Counted from the first letter of the stretch, positions 32,461 through 41,658 are shown. The stretch is 64,000 bases of DNA from Candidatus Persebacteraceae bacterium Df01 (GCA_030386295.1 JANQAO010000001.1:261546-325545), one strand, 5' to 3'. Notes: generated by a model not told the origin, from the letters alone. Translations and numbers: made by a program.

Positions 32461-33396
32461 GTGTCATCGTATTTGATAACCGGAGCAGGCGGTTGTATTG
32501 GTGCTTGGATTATCAAACAGTTGCTAGATGCTGGCGAGCAAGTTGCGGCGTTTGACATTTCCTCTGATCGGCGGCGGCTGGAGTTGCTGTGTGATGATGC
32601 TGCCGAAGCCCGCACTGTCGCTTGGGAAGTTGGAAATATTGCTAATGCCGATGATGTGCTACGGGCGGTGGCGCGTTTTGAGCCAGAGGCGATTATTCAT
32701 TTAGCGGCGCTGCAAGTACCCTTTTGTAAAGCGGACCCAGTGTTGGGCGCGCAAGTAAACGTGGTTGGAACCGTGAACATTTTTGAAGCGGCAAAGCAAC
32801 ACAACATTAAGCGCGTTGTTTATGCCAGCTCAGTCGCTGCCACGGCAATGGGAACACAAACGTCATGGTTGGAAACATTGTATGGCGCTTACAAGGTGTG
32901 TAATGAACAGACAGCGAGGGTATACTGGTCTGAAAATGGTGTCTCTAGTGTAGGCATTCGCCCCAGCGTTGTGTACGGTCCAGCACGTGATCAAGGAATG
33001 AGCGCTAAGCCTACACAAGCGATGTTGGCGGCAGTGGCAGGCAAACCTTTTGTGATTCCTTTTACTGGCACGGTGGGATTTGTTTATGCGGCAGAAGCGG
33101 CATCAGCATTTATTCAAGCGGCGACCAAAGAGCGAAGTGGTGCAGCAGTATTTGATCTGAACGGTACTCCCCAAACCGTTGCCGACGTGGTTAAGATGCT
33201 TATTTCTCATTATCCGGAGGCGGATATTCGTTGTGAAGGTGAGCCATTGCCGTTTCCTGCAGATATGAGTGACAGACCGCTACGTGCCTATATTGGTGAT
33301 TATGAACGGATTGATTTTGTGGATGGGATGACACAAACTTTGGCGATGTTTTCTCGTCGGTTAGGGGAAAACAGAATTGATACGGTATTTCAGTGA
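32461..33396 (+). CDS. NAD-dependent epimerase/dehydratase family protein
   Basis: An extended SDR of about 311 residues. The nucleotide site is TGAGGCIG (7-14), followed by the HLAALQVPFCKADP segment and the catalytic Ser in YASSVAATAM with Tyr141-x3-Lys145 (YGAYK). I chose the GTG at 32461, which has AGGA eight bases upstream; the frame is open upstream only over the 3' end of the oxygenase gene. Such enzymes act on sugars, sugar acids and lactones (for example uronate or erythronate dehydrogenases). In this cluster a dehydrogenase role is likelier than nucleotide-sugar epimerisation. Confidence 0.8.
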   Translation: MSSYLITGAGGCIGAWIIKQLLDAGEQVAAFDISSDRRRLELLCDDAAEARTVAWEVGNIANADDVLRAVARFEPEAIIHLAALQVPFCKADPVLGAQVNVVGTVNIFEAAKQHNIKRVVYASSVAATAMGTQTSWLETLYGAYKVCNEQTARVYWSENGVSSVGIRPSVVYGPARDQGMSAKPTQAMLAAVAGKPFVIPFTGTVGFVYAAEAASAFIQAATKERSGAAVFDLNGTPQTVADVVKMLISHYPEADIRCEGEPLPFPADMSDRPLRAYIGDYERIDFVDGMTQTLAMFSRRLGENRIDTVFQ

Positions 33397-33406
33397 AAGG
33401 GACTTT

Positions 33407-34249
33407 ATGAAGCTTGTTCGTTTTGGGGAGATCCAGCGGGAAAAGCCCGGTGTTATAGATGCTACTGGCGTATTGCGTGATGCTTCCAGCATTATTGATA
33501 AGTGGAGTGGAAATGCGTTGGATGATGATTCGCTTGCTCGGGTACGAGCGGCTATGGAGGAATTACCGATAGTCGACTCTTCTCCTCGCTTGGGTGCACC
33601 AGTGTGTGATGTCGGCAAAGTAGTGGGTATTGGACTCAACTATCGCGCTCACGCTGCCGAGGCCGGACTGGACGTGCCGATTGATCCGATTATTTTCCTG
33701 ATGGCACCGACGGCGATTAACGGTCCTACCGATGATATTATTTTGCCACGCGGGAGCGTAAATACTGACTGGGAAGTTGAGTTGGCGGTTATTATCGGCA
33801 AAGGAGGCGCTTATATTGCGCCGGAAGACGCACTGTCACATGTGGCGGGTTATTGTGTTGCCAATGATGTGACGGAGCGAGACTATCAACTGAACCGCGG
33901 TACGCAGTGGACAAAAGGTAAAAGTGCCGACACTTTTTTGCCGTTAGGTCCTATACTGGTTACTCGTGATGAAGTGCCTGATCCGCAAAATTTACATTTA
34001 GAATTGTTTCTCAATGGTGAACTGCAGCAAAGAGGCCATTCTGCTGATATGATTTTTACTGTGGCAGAATTAATTTCGCGCGTGTCTGAGTACATGTCGT
34101 GGCAACCGGGTGATGTGATGATTACTGGGACGCCGCCGGGTGTCGGACTGGGCATGTCGCCGCCACAATTTTTACGTGATGGCGATATGCTTTGCTTGCG
34201 GATTAACAATTTTGGCGAGCAGTGTGCTCGGGTGCGAGCAGCGCAATGA
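33407..34249 (+). CDS. Fumarylacetoacetate hydrolase (FAH) family protein
   Basis: A 280-residue metal-dependent C-C hydrolase. The metal ligands are Glu123 and Glu125 in TDWEVELAVIIGK and Asp154 in VANDVTERDYQ; the active-site region VGIGLNYRAHAAE and the ITGTPPGVGLGM loop are typical. The N-terminus MKLVRFGEIQREKPGVID resembles the subgroup containing 2,4-diketo-3-deoxy-L-fuconate and -rhamnonate hydrolases. It would split a beta-diketo acid formed by the neighbouring dehydrogenases. The start ATG has AAGGGA just upstream. It overlaps the next SDR gene by four bases. Confidence 0.88.
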   Translation: MKLVRFGEIQREKPGVIDATGVLRDASSIIDKWSGNALDDDSLARVRAAMEELPIVDSSPRLGAPVCDVGKVVGIGLNYRAHAAEAGLDVPIDPIIFLMAPTAINGPTDDIILPRGSVNTDWEVELAVIIGKGGAYIAPEDALSHVAGYCVANDVTERDYQLNRGTQWTKGKSADTFLPLGPILVTRDEVPDPQNLHLELFLNGELQQRGHSADMIFTVAELISRVSEYMSWQPGDVMITGTPPGVGLGMSPPQFLRDGDMLCLRINNFGEQCARVRAAQ

Positions 34250-34998
34250 TGAAATTGCCAAATGGAACTACTGCGGTTGTTACTGGAGCGGCGCAAGGCA
34301 TCGGGTTGGCAATTGCGCGGCGTTTGATTGGAGCAGGAGCTCGTGTTGTTGTCGGAGATATCAAGCCACCGACGGTAACGGAAGATTTTTTATTTAAGCA
34401 AACTGATGTGGCGGATGAAGAGAGCGTTCGCGCACTCGTTGCTACGGCGGTTGAAGCCGGTGGATTGGACATTTTTATTAATAATGCGGGTATTGCTGTT
34501 GAGAAAACCATAACGGACACTACCGTTGATGAGTGGGATAGGGTAATGGCGGTTAATGTTCGTGGCGTGTTTCTTTGTGCCAAACATGCCATTACCGCTA
34601 TGCGCAAGTGTGGCGGAGGCGCTATTGTTAATATTGGTTCCATTGAAGGGTTAGGTGCCAATGCTTCCCATGCTGCTTACGCAGCATCCAAAGGAGCGGT
34701 GCATGCACTCACCCGCAATATTGCGTTGGAAGCCGGTGCTGACGGAATTCGCTGTAATGCAATTGCGCCGGGCTGGATAGATACGCCGTTCAATGATAAT
34801 TTAATCTCCCAATATCCAGACCCAGAGCGGGCGCGTGCTGCCATTAGTGGGTTGCATCCAGTTGGACGGTTGGGAACTCCTGATGACATTGCCGAAATGG
34901 CGTTGTGGTTGGCGAGCGATGCCTCAACTTTTGTTAGCGGGCAAGTTGTTGTCTGCGATGGTGGGCGAACGGCGCGGCTGCCGTTGCCGGCGTTATGA
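34246..34998 (+). CDS. Short-chain dehydrogenase/reductase (SDR) 1
   Basis: A classical SDR of 250 residues: TGAAQGIG nucleotide motif at 13-20, NNAG at 79-82, and the catalytic Ser132, Tyr145 and Lys149 (YAASK). The ATG at 34246 overlaps the FAH stop (ATGA); a second ATG follows directly. With the FAH hydrolase next to it, a 2-keto-3-deoxy sugar-acid dehydrogenase is a fair guess. The next SDR starts within its stop codon. Confidence 0.88.
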   Translation: MMKLPNGTTAVVTGAAQGIGLAIARRLIGAGARVVVGDIKPPTVTEDFLFKQTDVADEESVRALVATAVEAGGLDIFINNAGIAVEKTITDTTVDEWDRVMAVNVRGVFLCAKHAITAMRKCGGGAIVNIGSIEGLGANASHAAYAASKGAVHALTRNIALEAGADGIRCNAIAPGWIDTPFNDNLISQYPDPERARAAISGLHPVGRLGTPDDIAEMALWLASDASTFVSGQVVVCDGGRTARLPLPAL

Positions 34999-35771
34999 AA
35001 ATGTTATCTGGGCTAGCGCGCGACTGGGGCGGTGCTGTCGCTGTTGTTACTGGTGCCGGCGGCGGTGTGGGTGAAGCGGTTAGCCGACAGTTGGCGGTGG
35101 CGGGAGCTAGCTTGTTACTAGTTGGGCGCGATGAAAAAAAAATATGTCGAGTGAGTGACTCGCTGGGTGCCGAAATTGACGTGATGGTGCTAAGCGGTGA
35201 CGTTGGAGATTCTGATTTTTGTCGCCGCGTAATTGAAGAAACGCAAAGCCGTTTTGGTCGCTTGGATGTGCTGGTCAATAATGCGGGCGTCATGCATCGC
35301 GGTCCGGCGGAGCAAACTTCAGATGAAGATTGGGCGCGGGTCATGCGCGTTAATGTGGACGGCGTTTTTTATCTCAGTCGCAATGCCGTAGGGATAATGC
35401 GGCAACAGCAAGGTGGTGCTATTGTTAACGTCGGTTCCACATTGTCGTTGGTGGGGGCGTCTGGGTTGGCGGCGTATTGCACAAGTAAAGGTGCTGTGGC
35501 TCAGCTTACACGCGCAATGGCGCTAGAATGCGCGATTGACGACATTACCGTTAACGCGGTGTGTCCAGGGGCGATTGATTCGCCAATGTTATATTCTGAA
35601 TATCCGACAGGTACCGACGTCGATGCGGTGTGCGCCCGCAATGCGGCGCTCATCCCCAAAGGGGTTGTCGCTACCGCTGATGAAGTAGCACGCGCAATTG
35701 TATTTTTGGCATCCGAACCGCATATTACTGGCGCGTTGCTGTCGGTAGACGGCGGCTATGTGGCGCAATAG
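34995..35771 (+). CDS. Short-chain dehydrogenase/reductase (SDR) 2
   Basis: A second classical SDR, 258 residues, only distantly similar to the first. Motifs: TGAGGGVG (19-26), NNAG (95-98), catalytic Ser148, Tyr161, Lys165 (YCTSK), and a C-terminal DGGYVAQ end. Translationally coupled to SDR1 by ATGA. Two SDRs beside an FAH hydrolase suggest successive oxidation of two hydroxyl groups on the same carbon chain. The importer genes begin 83 bases downstream after a possible separate promoter (TATATT near 35840). Confidence 0.88.
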   Translation: MKMLSGLARDWGGAVAVVTGAGGGVGEAVSRQLAVAGASLLLVGRDEKKICRVSDSLGAEIDVMVLSGDVGDSDFCRRVIEETQSRFGRLDVLVNNAGVMHRGPAEQTSDEDWARVMRVNVDGVFYLSRNAVGIMRQQQGGAIVNVGSTLSLVGASGLAAYCTSKGAVAQLTRAMALECAIDDITVNAVCPGAIDSPMLYSEYPTGTDVDAVCARNAALIPKGVVATADEVARAIVFLASEPHITGALLSVDGGYVAQ

Positions 35772-35854
35772 TGCGGCACGTCACAAAATAAAAATGATTG
35801 ATTTTCATATTTTTAAACGGTTTTTTCGTTATAAGTGGTATATTGAACAAAGAG

Positions 35855-36922
35855 ATGAGTGAGCCTGTTGTTAGTTGCCAGCGGTTGTGGAAAATTTTCG
35901 GTGATAAAGCGGCCGCCGCTTTATCTGCTGTGCGTGAGCAAGGCATGGAAAAACAGGAAATATTTGAACGTTTTGGTTGTGTTGTCGGTGTTGCCGATGT
36001 GTCGTTTGATGTATATGAGGGAGAAATTTTCTGTGTCATGGGGTTATCCGGTTCGGGTAAGTCAACTCTCATTCGCCATATTAACCGTCTGATTGAACCC
36101 ACCGCCGGAGATGTCTTTATTGAGGGCGAAAACATCAGGAAATTATCCGCCGAAGCGTTGCGTGAATTGCGTGCTCGAAAAATAGGGATGGTTTTTCAAC
36201 ACATGGCGCTGTTGCCGCACCGTAATGCGCGTGAAAATGTTGCATTGCCGTTGGAAATTCGAAATGTAGATAAGCATATGCGTCGGGAAGTTGCCGACCG
36301 AGCATTGGAGACGGTAAATTTATCCGGCTGGGAGGAGCGCTATCCCGATGAATTGTCTGGCGGAATGCAGCAACGAGTAGGGTTGGCGCGTGCACTTGCT
36401 GCCGACCCGAATATTCTTTTGATGGATGAGCCATTTTCGGCTTTGGATCCGCTGATTCGCCGGCAATTACAAGACCAATTTTTAGAATTGGCAAAAAAAA
36501 TGCGTAAAACCACTATTTTTATTACCCACGATTTGGATGAAGCTATTCGCATTGGCAATCGTATCGCAATTATGAAAGATGGTGCATTAGTGCAAGTAGG
36601 TACTCCGGAAGCAATTGTTGCTGCACCTGCCGATGACTATGTTTCCGATTTTGTCGCTAATGTGTCCAAACTTCATCTCATCACTGCCGGACGCATCATG
36701 GACCCGATAGATTCTGTTACTGAGAATTATAGCGATTGGCCGGTCGCTCCACTAGATGCTTGTTTGGATGAATTGGTTGATATTTCCGTTAACACGGCGT
36801 TCCCTATCGTCATCAAATCCGGCGAGCAAACGCTGGGGGTAGTCACTCAAAAAAACCTATTGCGCGGCGTTCAAGGGCGTTTTGATAGTGCGATGGATGA
36901 GGACGTGCACAATGGCGGCTGA
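35855..36922 (+). CDS. proV: Glycine betaine/proline-type ABC transporter, ATP-binding protein
   Basis: A 355-residue ATPase. It has the ProV-specific N-terminal helix before the ABC domain (RLWKIFGDK, then QEIFERFGCVVGVADVSF), Walker A GLSGSGKST at 63-71, signature LSGGMQQR, Walker B ILLMDEPFSALDP, and a C-terminal part with CBS-like sequence (AFPIVIKSGEQTLGVV) that senses ionic strength in homologues. Start at ATG 35855 with AAAGAG upstream; the open frame 19 codons further up is hydrophobic and lacks a ribosome site. It overlaps proW. Confidence 0.93.
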   Translation: MSEPVVSCQRLWKIFGDKAAAALSAVREQGMEKQEIFERFGCVVGVADVSFDVYEGEIFCVMGLSGSGKSTLIRHINRLIEPTAGDVFIEGENIRKLSAEALRELRARKIGMVFQHMALLPHRNARENVALPLEIRNVDKHMRREVADRALETVNLSGWEERYPDELSGGMQQRVGLARALAADPNILLMDEPFSALDPLIRRQLQDQFLELAKKMRKTTIFITHDLDEAIRIGNRIAIMKDGALVQVGTPEAIVAAPADDYVSDFVANVSKLHLITAGRIMDPIDSVTENYSDWPVAPLDACLDELVDISVNTAFPIVIKSGEQTLGVVTQKNLLRGVQGRFDSAMDEDVHNGG

Positions 36923-37874
36923 AAACGCAAAATTTGATTTTTTGAACCCATTTGATTTTATTCATTTTCCGTTGGAAGACTGGGCTGATGGAGTCAAAGA
37001 ATGGGCGTTTGCTAATCGTTCATTTTTCCGCCCACTGCGTGAACCACTGGATTGGATGATTAACAATATTGAAGCAATATTGCAGTCATCTCCCCAGTTA
37101 GTTATTATGTTGGTTATAGGCGCTGTTGCATGGCAGTCGGCGAACTGGAGGGTTGGTCTGCTTGTTGTTGCTGCACTGACGATGATGGGCGTTATTGGGG
37201 CTCAGTCGTGGGGATTGGCGATGACAACGTTGGCGGTTGTTATTTCGTCAGTGATTTTGTGCGTGCTTGTTGGATTTCCTCTCGGCGTGTTAGCAGGTAA
37301 AAGCGATGGGGTAAATGTTGTGTTGCGACCAATACTGGATACTATGCAAACAATACCGGCTTTTGTTTATCTTATTCCGGTGGTGCTGTTGCTTGGCATT
37401 GGCAATGTGCCCGGAGTTATTGTTACTGTAGTGTTTGCTATGCCACCACTAGTTCGACTAACATCGTTAGGCATCCGTCAGGTTAACCCACATATTGTTG
37501 AAGCTATGCACGCATTTGGCTCTACGCCGCGGCAGGTGCTTTTTAAAGTGGAAATACCGATGGCAGCGCCGACAATCATGGCGGGGCTTAACCAAACGCT
37601 CATGCTTTCTTTATCTATGGTGGTTATTGCCTCCATGATTGCGGTCAAAGGGTACGGTAACGAAGTATTGCGTGCTATCGGGCGGTTGGATGCGGGCAAG
37701 GCCATTGTTGGCGGCGTTGGCATTGTGTTACTGGCAGTTGTGTTAGATCGAATTACACAAGGGCTTGGATCTTCTAAACGTGCCCGCGGAAACCGTCATT
37801 GGTATGAGCAAGGTCCAGTCGGACTGGTACGCACGATGTTACTTTTTTTACAATTAAACAGGAAAAAAACATGA
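36912..37874 (+). CDS. proW: Glycine betaine/proline-type ABC transporter, permease
   Basis: A 320-residue inner-membrane permease with about seven helices. The binding-protein-dependent permease motif EAMHAFGSTPRQVLFKVEIP is the EAA loop that contacts ProV, and the segment DTMQTIPAFVYLIPVVLLLGIG is typical of ProW. The ATG at 36912 lies 11 bases inside proV, and the stop overlaps proX. With ProV and ProX it imports a quaternary amine or similar zwitterion. Confidence 0.94.
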   Translation: MAAENAKFDFLNPFDFIHFPLEDWADGVKEWAFANRSFFRPLREPLDWMINNIEAILQSSPQLVIMLVIGAVAWQSANWRVGLLVVAALTMMGVIGAQSWGLAMTTLAVVISSVILCVLVGFPLGVLAGKSDGVNVVLRPILDTMQTIPAFVYLIPVVLLLGIGNVPGVIVTVVFAMPPLVRLTSLGIRQVNPHIVEAMHAFGSTPRQVLFKVEIPMAAPTIMAGLNQTLMLSLSMVVIASMIAVKGYGNEVLRAIGRLDAGKAIVGGVGIVLLAVVLDRITQGLGSSKRARGNRHWYEQGPVGLVRTMLLFLQLNRKKT

Positions 37875-38878
37875 CAAAAAATGACTCAAAGATTTATAAA
37901 ACGGCCGTTGGTGCATTAGCGTCGCTGGCTCTCATGCTTTCACCGGCGGTGGTGGCGGATGAGCCTGGTTCCGGAATAACCGTACGACCGGTGGAGGGTA
38001 CCAACATTGAAGAAAAATTCCAGCATCGGATTTTGTATCGTGCGTTGGAAGCGTTGGGATACGAAATTGCTGAACCGCAAGAAGTAGAGTATCAAACCAT
38101 GCATTTGGTTATCGGTGCTGGTGATAACGATTTTAGTGCAGTGCATTGGGATCCTTTGCATCAAGCATTTTATGATGAGTCTGGTGGCGGCAAAACATTG
38201 CGGCGTGTTGGCTCGCTGGTTGCGGGTGCATTGCAGGGCTATCTGGTGGACAAGGAAAGTTATGAGGCTGGTATAACTAATCTAGGTGATTTAAAAAATC
38301 CTAGCATTGCCAAGCGGTTTGACGGCGACGGTGATGGCAAAGCCGATTTAACTGGCTGTGTGCCGGGTTGGGGTTGTGAGCGAGTTATTGAGCATCATCT
38401 GGATGAATACGGATTGCGTGACACGGTTGTTCACAATCAGGGTGCTTATTCAGCGATTATTGCTGATACTATTGCACGTCACAATCAGGGTGAACCAATT
38501 GTTTACTATACTTGGACTCCTTATTGGGTTAGTGGGGTATTGATTCCTGGTGACAATGTGGAATGGTTAGAAGTTCCATATTCTTCATTGCCTGACGATC
38601 GCAAAGATAATACGGTATTTCAAGACAAAAATTTGGGCTTTGCAGTTAATAGTTTGCGCGTGATTGCCAACGAATCATTTTTGCAAAGCAACCCTGCAGT
38701 GGAAAAATTATTTGAAGTAGCAACTATTGATATCAATGACGTGTCGTTGCAAAACAGTAAAATTCGTGACGGTGAAGATTCAAGCGCGGATATTGACCGT
38801 CATGTAGAAGAGTGGATTATAAATAACCGCGCGGACTTTGATGCTTGGTTAGCAGCGGCTCGTAAGGCAGCACAATAA
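37871..38878 (+). CDS. proX: Glycine betaine/proline-type ABC transporter, substrate-binding protein
   Basis: A 335-residue periplasmic protein. Signal peptide with cleavage after AVVA (about residue 29), ligand-cage residues in HWDPLH and YYTWTPYW, and the ProX-specific DGDGDGKADLTGC with PGWGCE insert. It completes a full importer. The aromatic cage points to a trimethylammonium or related ligand such as glycine betaine, proline betaine or carnitine, but the exact ligand cannot be read from sequence. It is the last gene of the cluster; about 250 bp without genes follow. Confidence 0.93.
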   Translation: MTKNDSKIYKTAVGALASLALMLSPAVVADEPGSGITVRPVEGTNIEEKFQHRILYRALEALGYEIAEPQEVEYQTMHLVIGAGDNDFSAVHWDPLHQAFYDESGGGKTLRRVGSLVAGALQGYLVDKESYEAGITNLGDLKNPSIAKRFDGDGDGKADLTGCVPGWGCERVIEHHLDEYGLRDTVVHNQGAYSAIIADTIARHNQGEPIVYYTWTPYWVSGVLIPGDNVEWLEVPYSSLPDDRKDNTVFQDKNLGFAVNSLRVIANESFLQSNPAVEKLFEVATIDINDVSLQNSKIRDGEDSSADIDRHVEEWIINNRADFDAWLAAARKAAQ

Positions 38879-39115
38879 ATCCATGACGGTGAGGGGGAGG
38901 ATGTGCAAAGGAATATCGCGTTTTTGTTTGGCGAAAAAGTGAAAACTCTTTTTATGTCAAAACTCAAACCGATATTCTGGTACGGCACGTGGAGTAGCGT
39001 CGGTGACGATGGTTATTTAGGAGCGGATGATTAATTATTGAAAAATATTATCATTATTTACCCGCGCTGTTAAAAACAAACCGGTTGCGTTTTTTAAAAA
39101 ATCTTGCCGTCGCTT

Positions 39116-39121
39116 TATACT
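39116..39121 (+). promoter_or_regulatory. -10 element placed for a leaderless lpxK mRNA
   Basis: TATACT ends seven bases before the lpxK ATG at 39129, so the transcript would begin at the start codon. A TTTAAA 17 bases upstream could serve as a weak -35. No ribosome site fits. Confidence 0.4.
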
Positions 39122-39128
39122 ATTCTAG

Positions 39129-40112
39129 ATGATATTTTCTCAAGAGTTTTGGCGTCGTCGGGGGGTGATAAATTGGCTTCTGCTGCCGTTGGCGGAAATA
39201 TTTGGATTGGTGTCACTGGTTCGTCGTGAACTATATCGTTGCGGTGTGTTTTCGGCGGAACGGGCAGGAGTGCCGGTTATTGTGGTGGGAAATATTGTTG
39301 CCGGTGGCGGTGGTAAAACTCCTATTGTTATCGCTTTGGTGCAGGCTTTGCAAGCGCGGGGGCTGATTCCTGGGGTGGCAGCGCGCGGTGTTGGCGGCAA
39401 CAATGAGGGTGTGTTAATGGTGGAAGACGACACTGATTGGCGGCGTTGTGGTGACGAACCGTTACTTGTGCGTCGCCGTACTGGAGCGATGGTTTGTGTG
39501 GCGCGGCGGCGTATTAATGCGGTGCGGCAATTGTCAGCGGCGGGATGCGATGTTATTCTTTGCGATGATGGGTTGCAGCATTATGCGTTGCGGCGTGACA
39601 TGGAAATTTGTGCTGTTAATGGTGCTTTTGGCTTGGGTAATGGTTGGCTGTTGCCGGCTGGCCCCTTACGTGAAAGTTGCCGCCGGCTACACCGCTGCGA
39701 TTGGGTGGCAGTTAGCGGTGAAGAAGAAGTCGCTTTCAATCATCCGAAAATGGCGCGAGTAATTATTGAAACTGACGGTATTTACGCATCGTCGTTACCG
39801 GATAAAAAATTAACTGCTGCGGATTTTGCTGATCAAAGAGTTGTTGCTGTCGCGGGTATTGCGTCACCGCAGCGATTTTTTGATAAATTGCAAAAAATGG
39901 GGATACAGACTCAGTTGGAACGTTCGCTGCCTGATCATGGTCGTTTAGCAGATGTCGATTTTTTCACGCTCGCCGCCGACGCGGTGGTGATGACTGAAAA
40001 AGATGCGATAAAATATCCGCAAGAGGACAAGCGCCTATATGTGTTGTGTATTCGTGCTGTATTACCGCCGGAGTTGATAGACTCGGTAATTAATAAAATA
40101 TATGGATTCTGA
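39129..40112 (+). CDS. lpxK: Tetraacyldisaccharide 4'-kinase
   Basis: A 327-residue inner-membrane-associated kinase that makes lipid IVA by phosphorylating the 4' position of the lipid A disaccharide. The P-loop is GNIVAGGGGKTP (about 54-65), followed by CDVILCDDGLQHYALRRD, the second nucleotide motif, and the late DHGRLADVDF and MTEKDAIKY motifs. Length is normal. lpxK, the Trm112 gene and kdsB overlap one another in the order usual for gammaproteobacteria. Confidence 0.94.
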   Translation: MIFSQEFWRRRGVINWLLLPLAEIFGLVSLVRRELYRCGVFSAERAGVPVIVVGNIVAGGGGKTPIVIALVQALQARGLIPGVAARGVGGNNEGVLMVEDDTDWRRCGDEPLLVRRRTGAMVCVARRRINAVRQLSAAGCDVILCDDGLQHYALRRDMEICAVNGAFGLGNGWLLPAGPLRESCRRLHRCDWVAVSGEEEVAFNHPKMARVIIETDGIYASSLPDKKLTAADFADQRVVAVAGIASPQRFFDKLQKMGIQTQLERSLPDHGRLADVDFFTLAADAVVMTEKDAIKYPQEDKRLYVLCIRAVLPPELIDSVINKIYGF

Positions 40113-40311
40113 ATTTTTACAAATTCTCGTGTGCCCGCTGTGCAAGGGCAAATTGGATTACCGTCCCGAAGAGAGGCGGTTTATCTGCCATGCCGATCGG
40201 CTAGTGTTTCCCATAACCGAAGATGGTATTCCCGTACTGCTGGCAGAAGAGGCGGCGCCGTTGAGTGATGATGCGACCGTGTCACCGGACAAAGATACAT
40301 CGCGGAAATAA
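40102..40311 (+). CDS. Trm112 family protein (YcaR-like)
   Basis: A 69-residue small protein. It has the family pattern LQILVCPLCKGKLDYRPE, FICHADRLVFPI and DGIPVLL, with two CxxC-type cysteines in CPLC and one in FICH. Homologues activate methyltransferases or are simply linked to kdsB; the role in this setting is not settled. It overlaps lpxK by 11 bases and its last base is the first of kdsB. Confidence 0.9.
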   Translation: MDSEFLQILVCPLCKGKLDYRPEERRFICHADRLVFPITEDGIPVLLAEEAAPLSDDATVSPDKDTSRK

Positions 40312-41042
40312 TGTCTTTTTTAGTTATTGTGCCGGCGCGGCGCGGTTCCACACGCTTACCCGACAAGCCTTTGGAAGATATCGGCGGCAAGCCTATGTTG
40401 GTGCGTGTGTTGGAGTGTGCTGCTGCATCCGGCGCATTGCGCGTGTTGGCGGCGGTAGATGATGAGGTGCTGGTAAATGTAGTGCGTCGGGCGGGATTTG
40501 AAGCGGTGTTGACTGGCGAGTGTGATTCGGGATCAGCTCGCGTGGCAGTAGCGGCAGATCAATGTGGGTTGTTGGATAGCGATATTGTTGTTAATTTACA
40601 GGGTGATGAACCGTTTATGGAGCCGGCATTGGTGCGCGATGTGGCGGGGCTGTTAGCGAGACGTAGTGATTGTGTGTGTGCCACCGTTGCGCGCCCATTG
40701 TGCGGTACAGAAGAATTTAACGATCCTGCAGTTGTTAAAGTTATTGGCGATGCCGATGGAACGGCGCGTTATTTCAGTCGTGCTCCCATCCCGCATTTAC
40801 GGGAGGGAGGAGTTCCAAAAATGGCGCGAGCACATGTTGGTCTGTACGCTTATCGGATGGCATTTTTGCGGCGATTGTTGACATTGTCTCCTGCTCCCAC
40901 CGAATTGGCGGAGTGTCTTGAGCAATTGCGAGTGTTATGGCATGGTTTTTCTATTGCGTTGTTAGATGGAGATTCTGCTAGTTTTGGTATAGATACGCCG
41001 GCGGATTTGGTGCGCGCGCGCGCGCGTTATCGTGCGCATTAA
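40311..41042 (+). CDS. kdsB: 3-deoxy-manno-octulosonate cytidylyltransferase (CMP-Kdo synthetase)
   Basis: A 243-residue enzyme that activates Kdo with CTP for attachment to lipid A. The N-terminal nucleotide motif is VPARRGSTRLPDKPLEDIGGKPM, with VVNLQGDEPFMEP and the C-terminal IDTPADLVRARARYRAH. Near the 3' end is a run of 15 alternating G and C (about 41012-41026), coding RARAR, a site prone to slippage. lipB starts inside its last codons. Confidence 0.95.
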   Translation: MSFLVIVPARRGSTRLPDKPLEDIGGKPMLVRVLECAAASGALRVLAAVDDEVLVNVVRRAGFEAVLTGECDSGSARVAVAADQCGLLDSDIVVNLQGDEPFMEPALVRDVAGLLARRSDCVCATVARPLCGTEEFNDPAVVKVIGDADGTARYFSRAPIPHLREGGVPKMARAHVGLYAYRMAFLRRLLTLSPAPTELAECLEQLRVLWHGFSIALLDGDSASFGIDTPADLVRARARYRAH

Positions 41043-41658
41043 AAATCTGGGGTTGGTGGAATACCGCGCCACTTGGTGCGCTATGCGAGATTTTTGTGAT
41101 GTCCGTACCAATGACACGGAAGACGAGTTGTGGTTATTGGAGCATCCGCCTACTTACACGCTTGGGCAAGCAGGGCGAGCTGAACACGTGTTGCGTGATA
41201 ACGGTATTCCACTGGTACGGTGCGATCGCGGTGGGCAAGTAACCTATCACGCACCAGGACAGATTGTTGTTTATCTATTACTGAATTTACGGCGGCGGCG
41301 GTTGGGCTTGCGAGAGTTGGTGCGGCGTTTAGAAAAAGCGGTTATCGTTTTGTTAAGTGATTATGGAATTAGTGCCTGTGGTGATGTTACCGCTCCTGGT
41401 GTGTATGTGAGTGGATCTAAAATTGCTGCGCTGGGCTTACGCTTGCGACATGGCTGTACCTATCATGGTATGAGTTTGAATGTGAATATGGATTTGGCGC
41501 CTTTTGCCGATATTAATCCTTGCGGCTTTGTTGATTTGCCGGTCACTCAGCTGATAGATTTGAATGTTACCGATAAGATGCCGCAAGTGCGAGAGAAGTT
41601 GGTACAGCAATTGTGTAGGCAGCTGGGTGCGGATGGACCACATGTCACCTCAGTGTGA
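41032..41658 (+). CDS. lipB: Octanoyltransferase
   Basis: A 208-residue enzyme that moves octanoate from acyl carrier protein to lipoyl domains. Motifs: LLEHPPTYTLGQAG, RGGQVTYHAPGQ, catalytic Lys130 in SGSKIAALG and Cys164 in INPCGF. The start is a GTG at 41032, overlapping kdsB by 11 bases. lipA, the next enzyme of the pathway, begins 15 bases downstream. The nearby aceE product is part of a complex that needs this lipoylation. Confidence 0.94.
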   Translation: MRIKNLGLVEYRATWCAMRDFCDVRTNDTEDELWLLEHPPTYTLGQAGRAEHVLRDNGIPLVRCDRGGQVTYHAPGQIVVYLLLNLRRRRLGLRELVRRLEKAVIVLLSDYGISACGDVTAPGVYVSGSKIAALGLRLRHGCTYHGMSLNVNMDLAPFADINPCGFVDLPVTQLIDLNVTDKMPQVREKLVQQLCRQLGADGPHVTSV

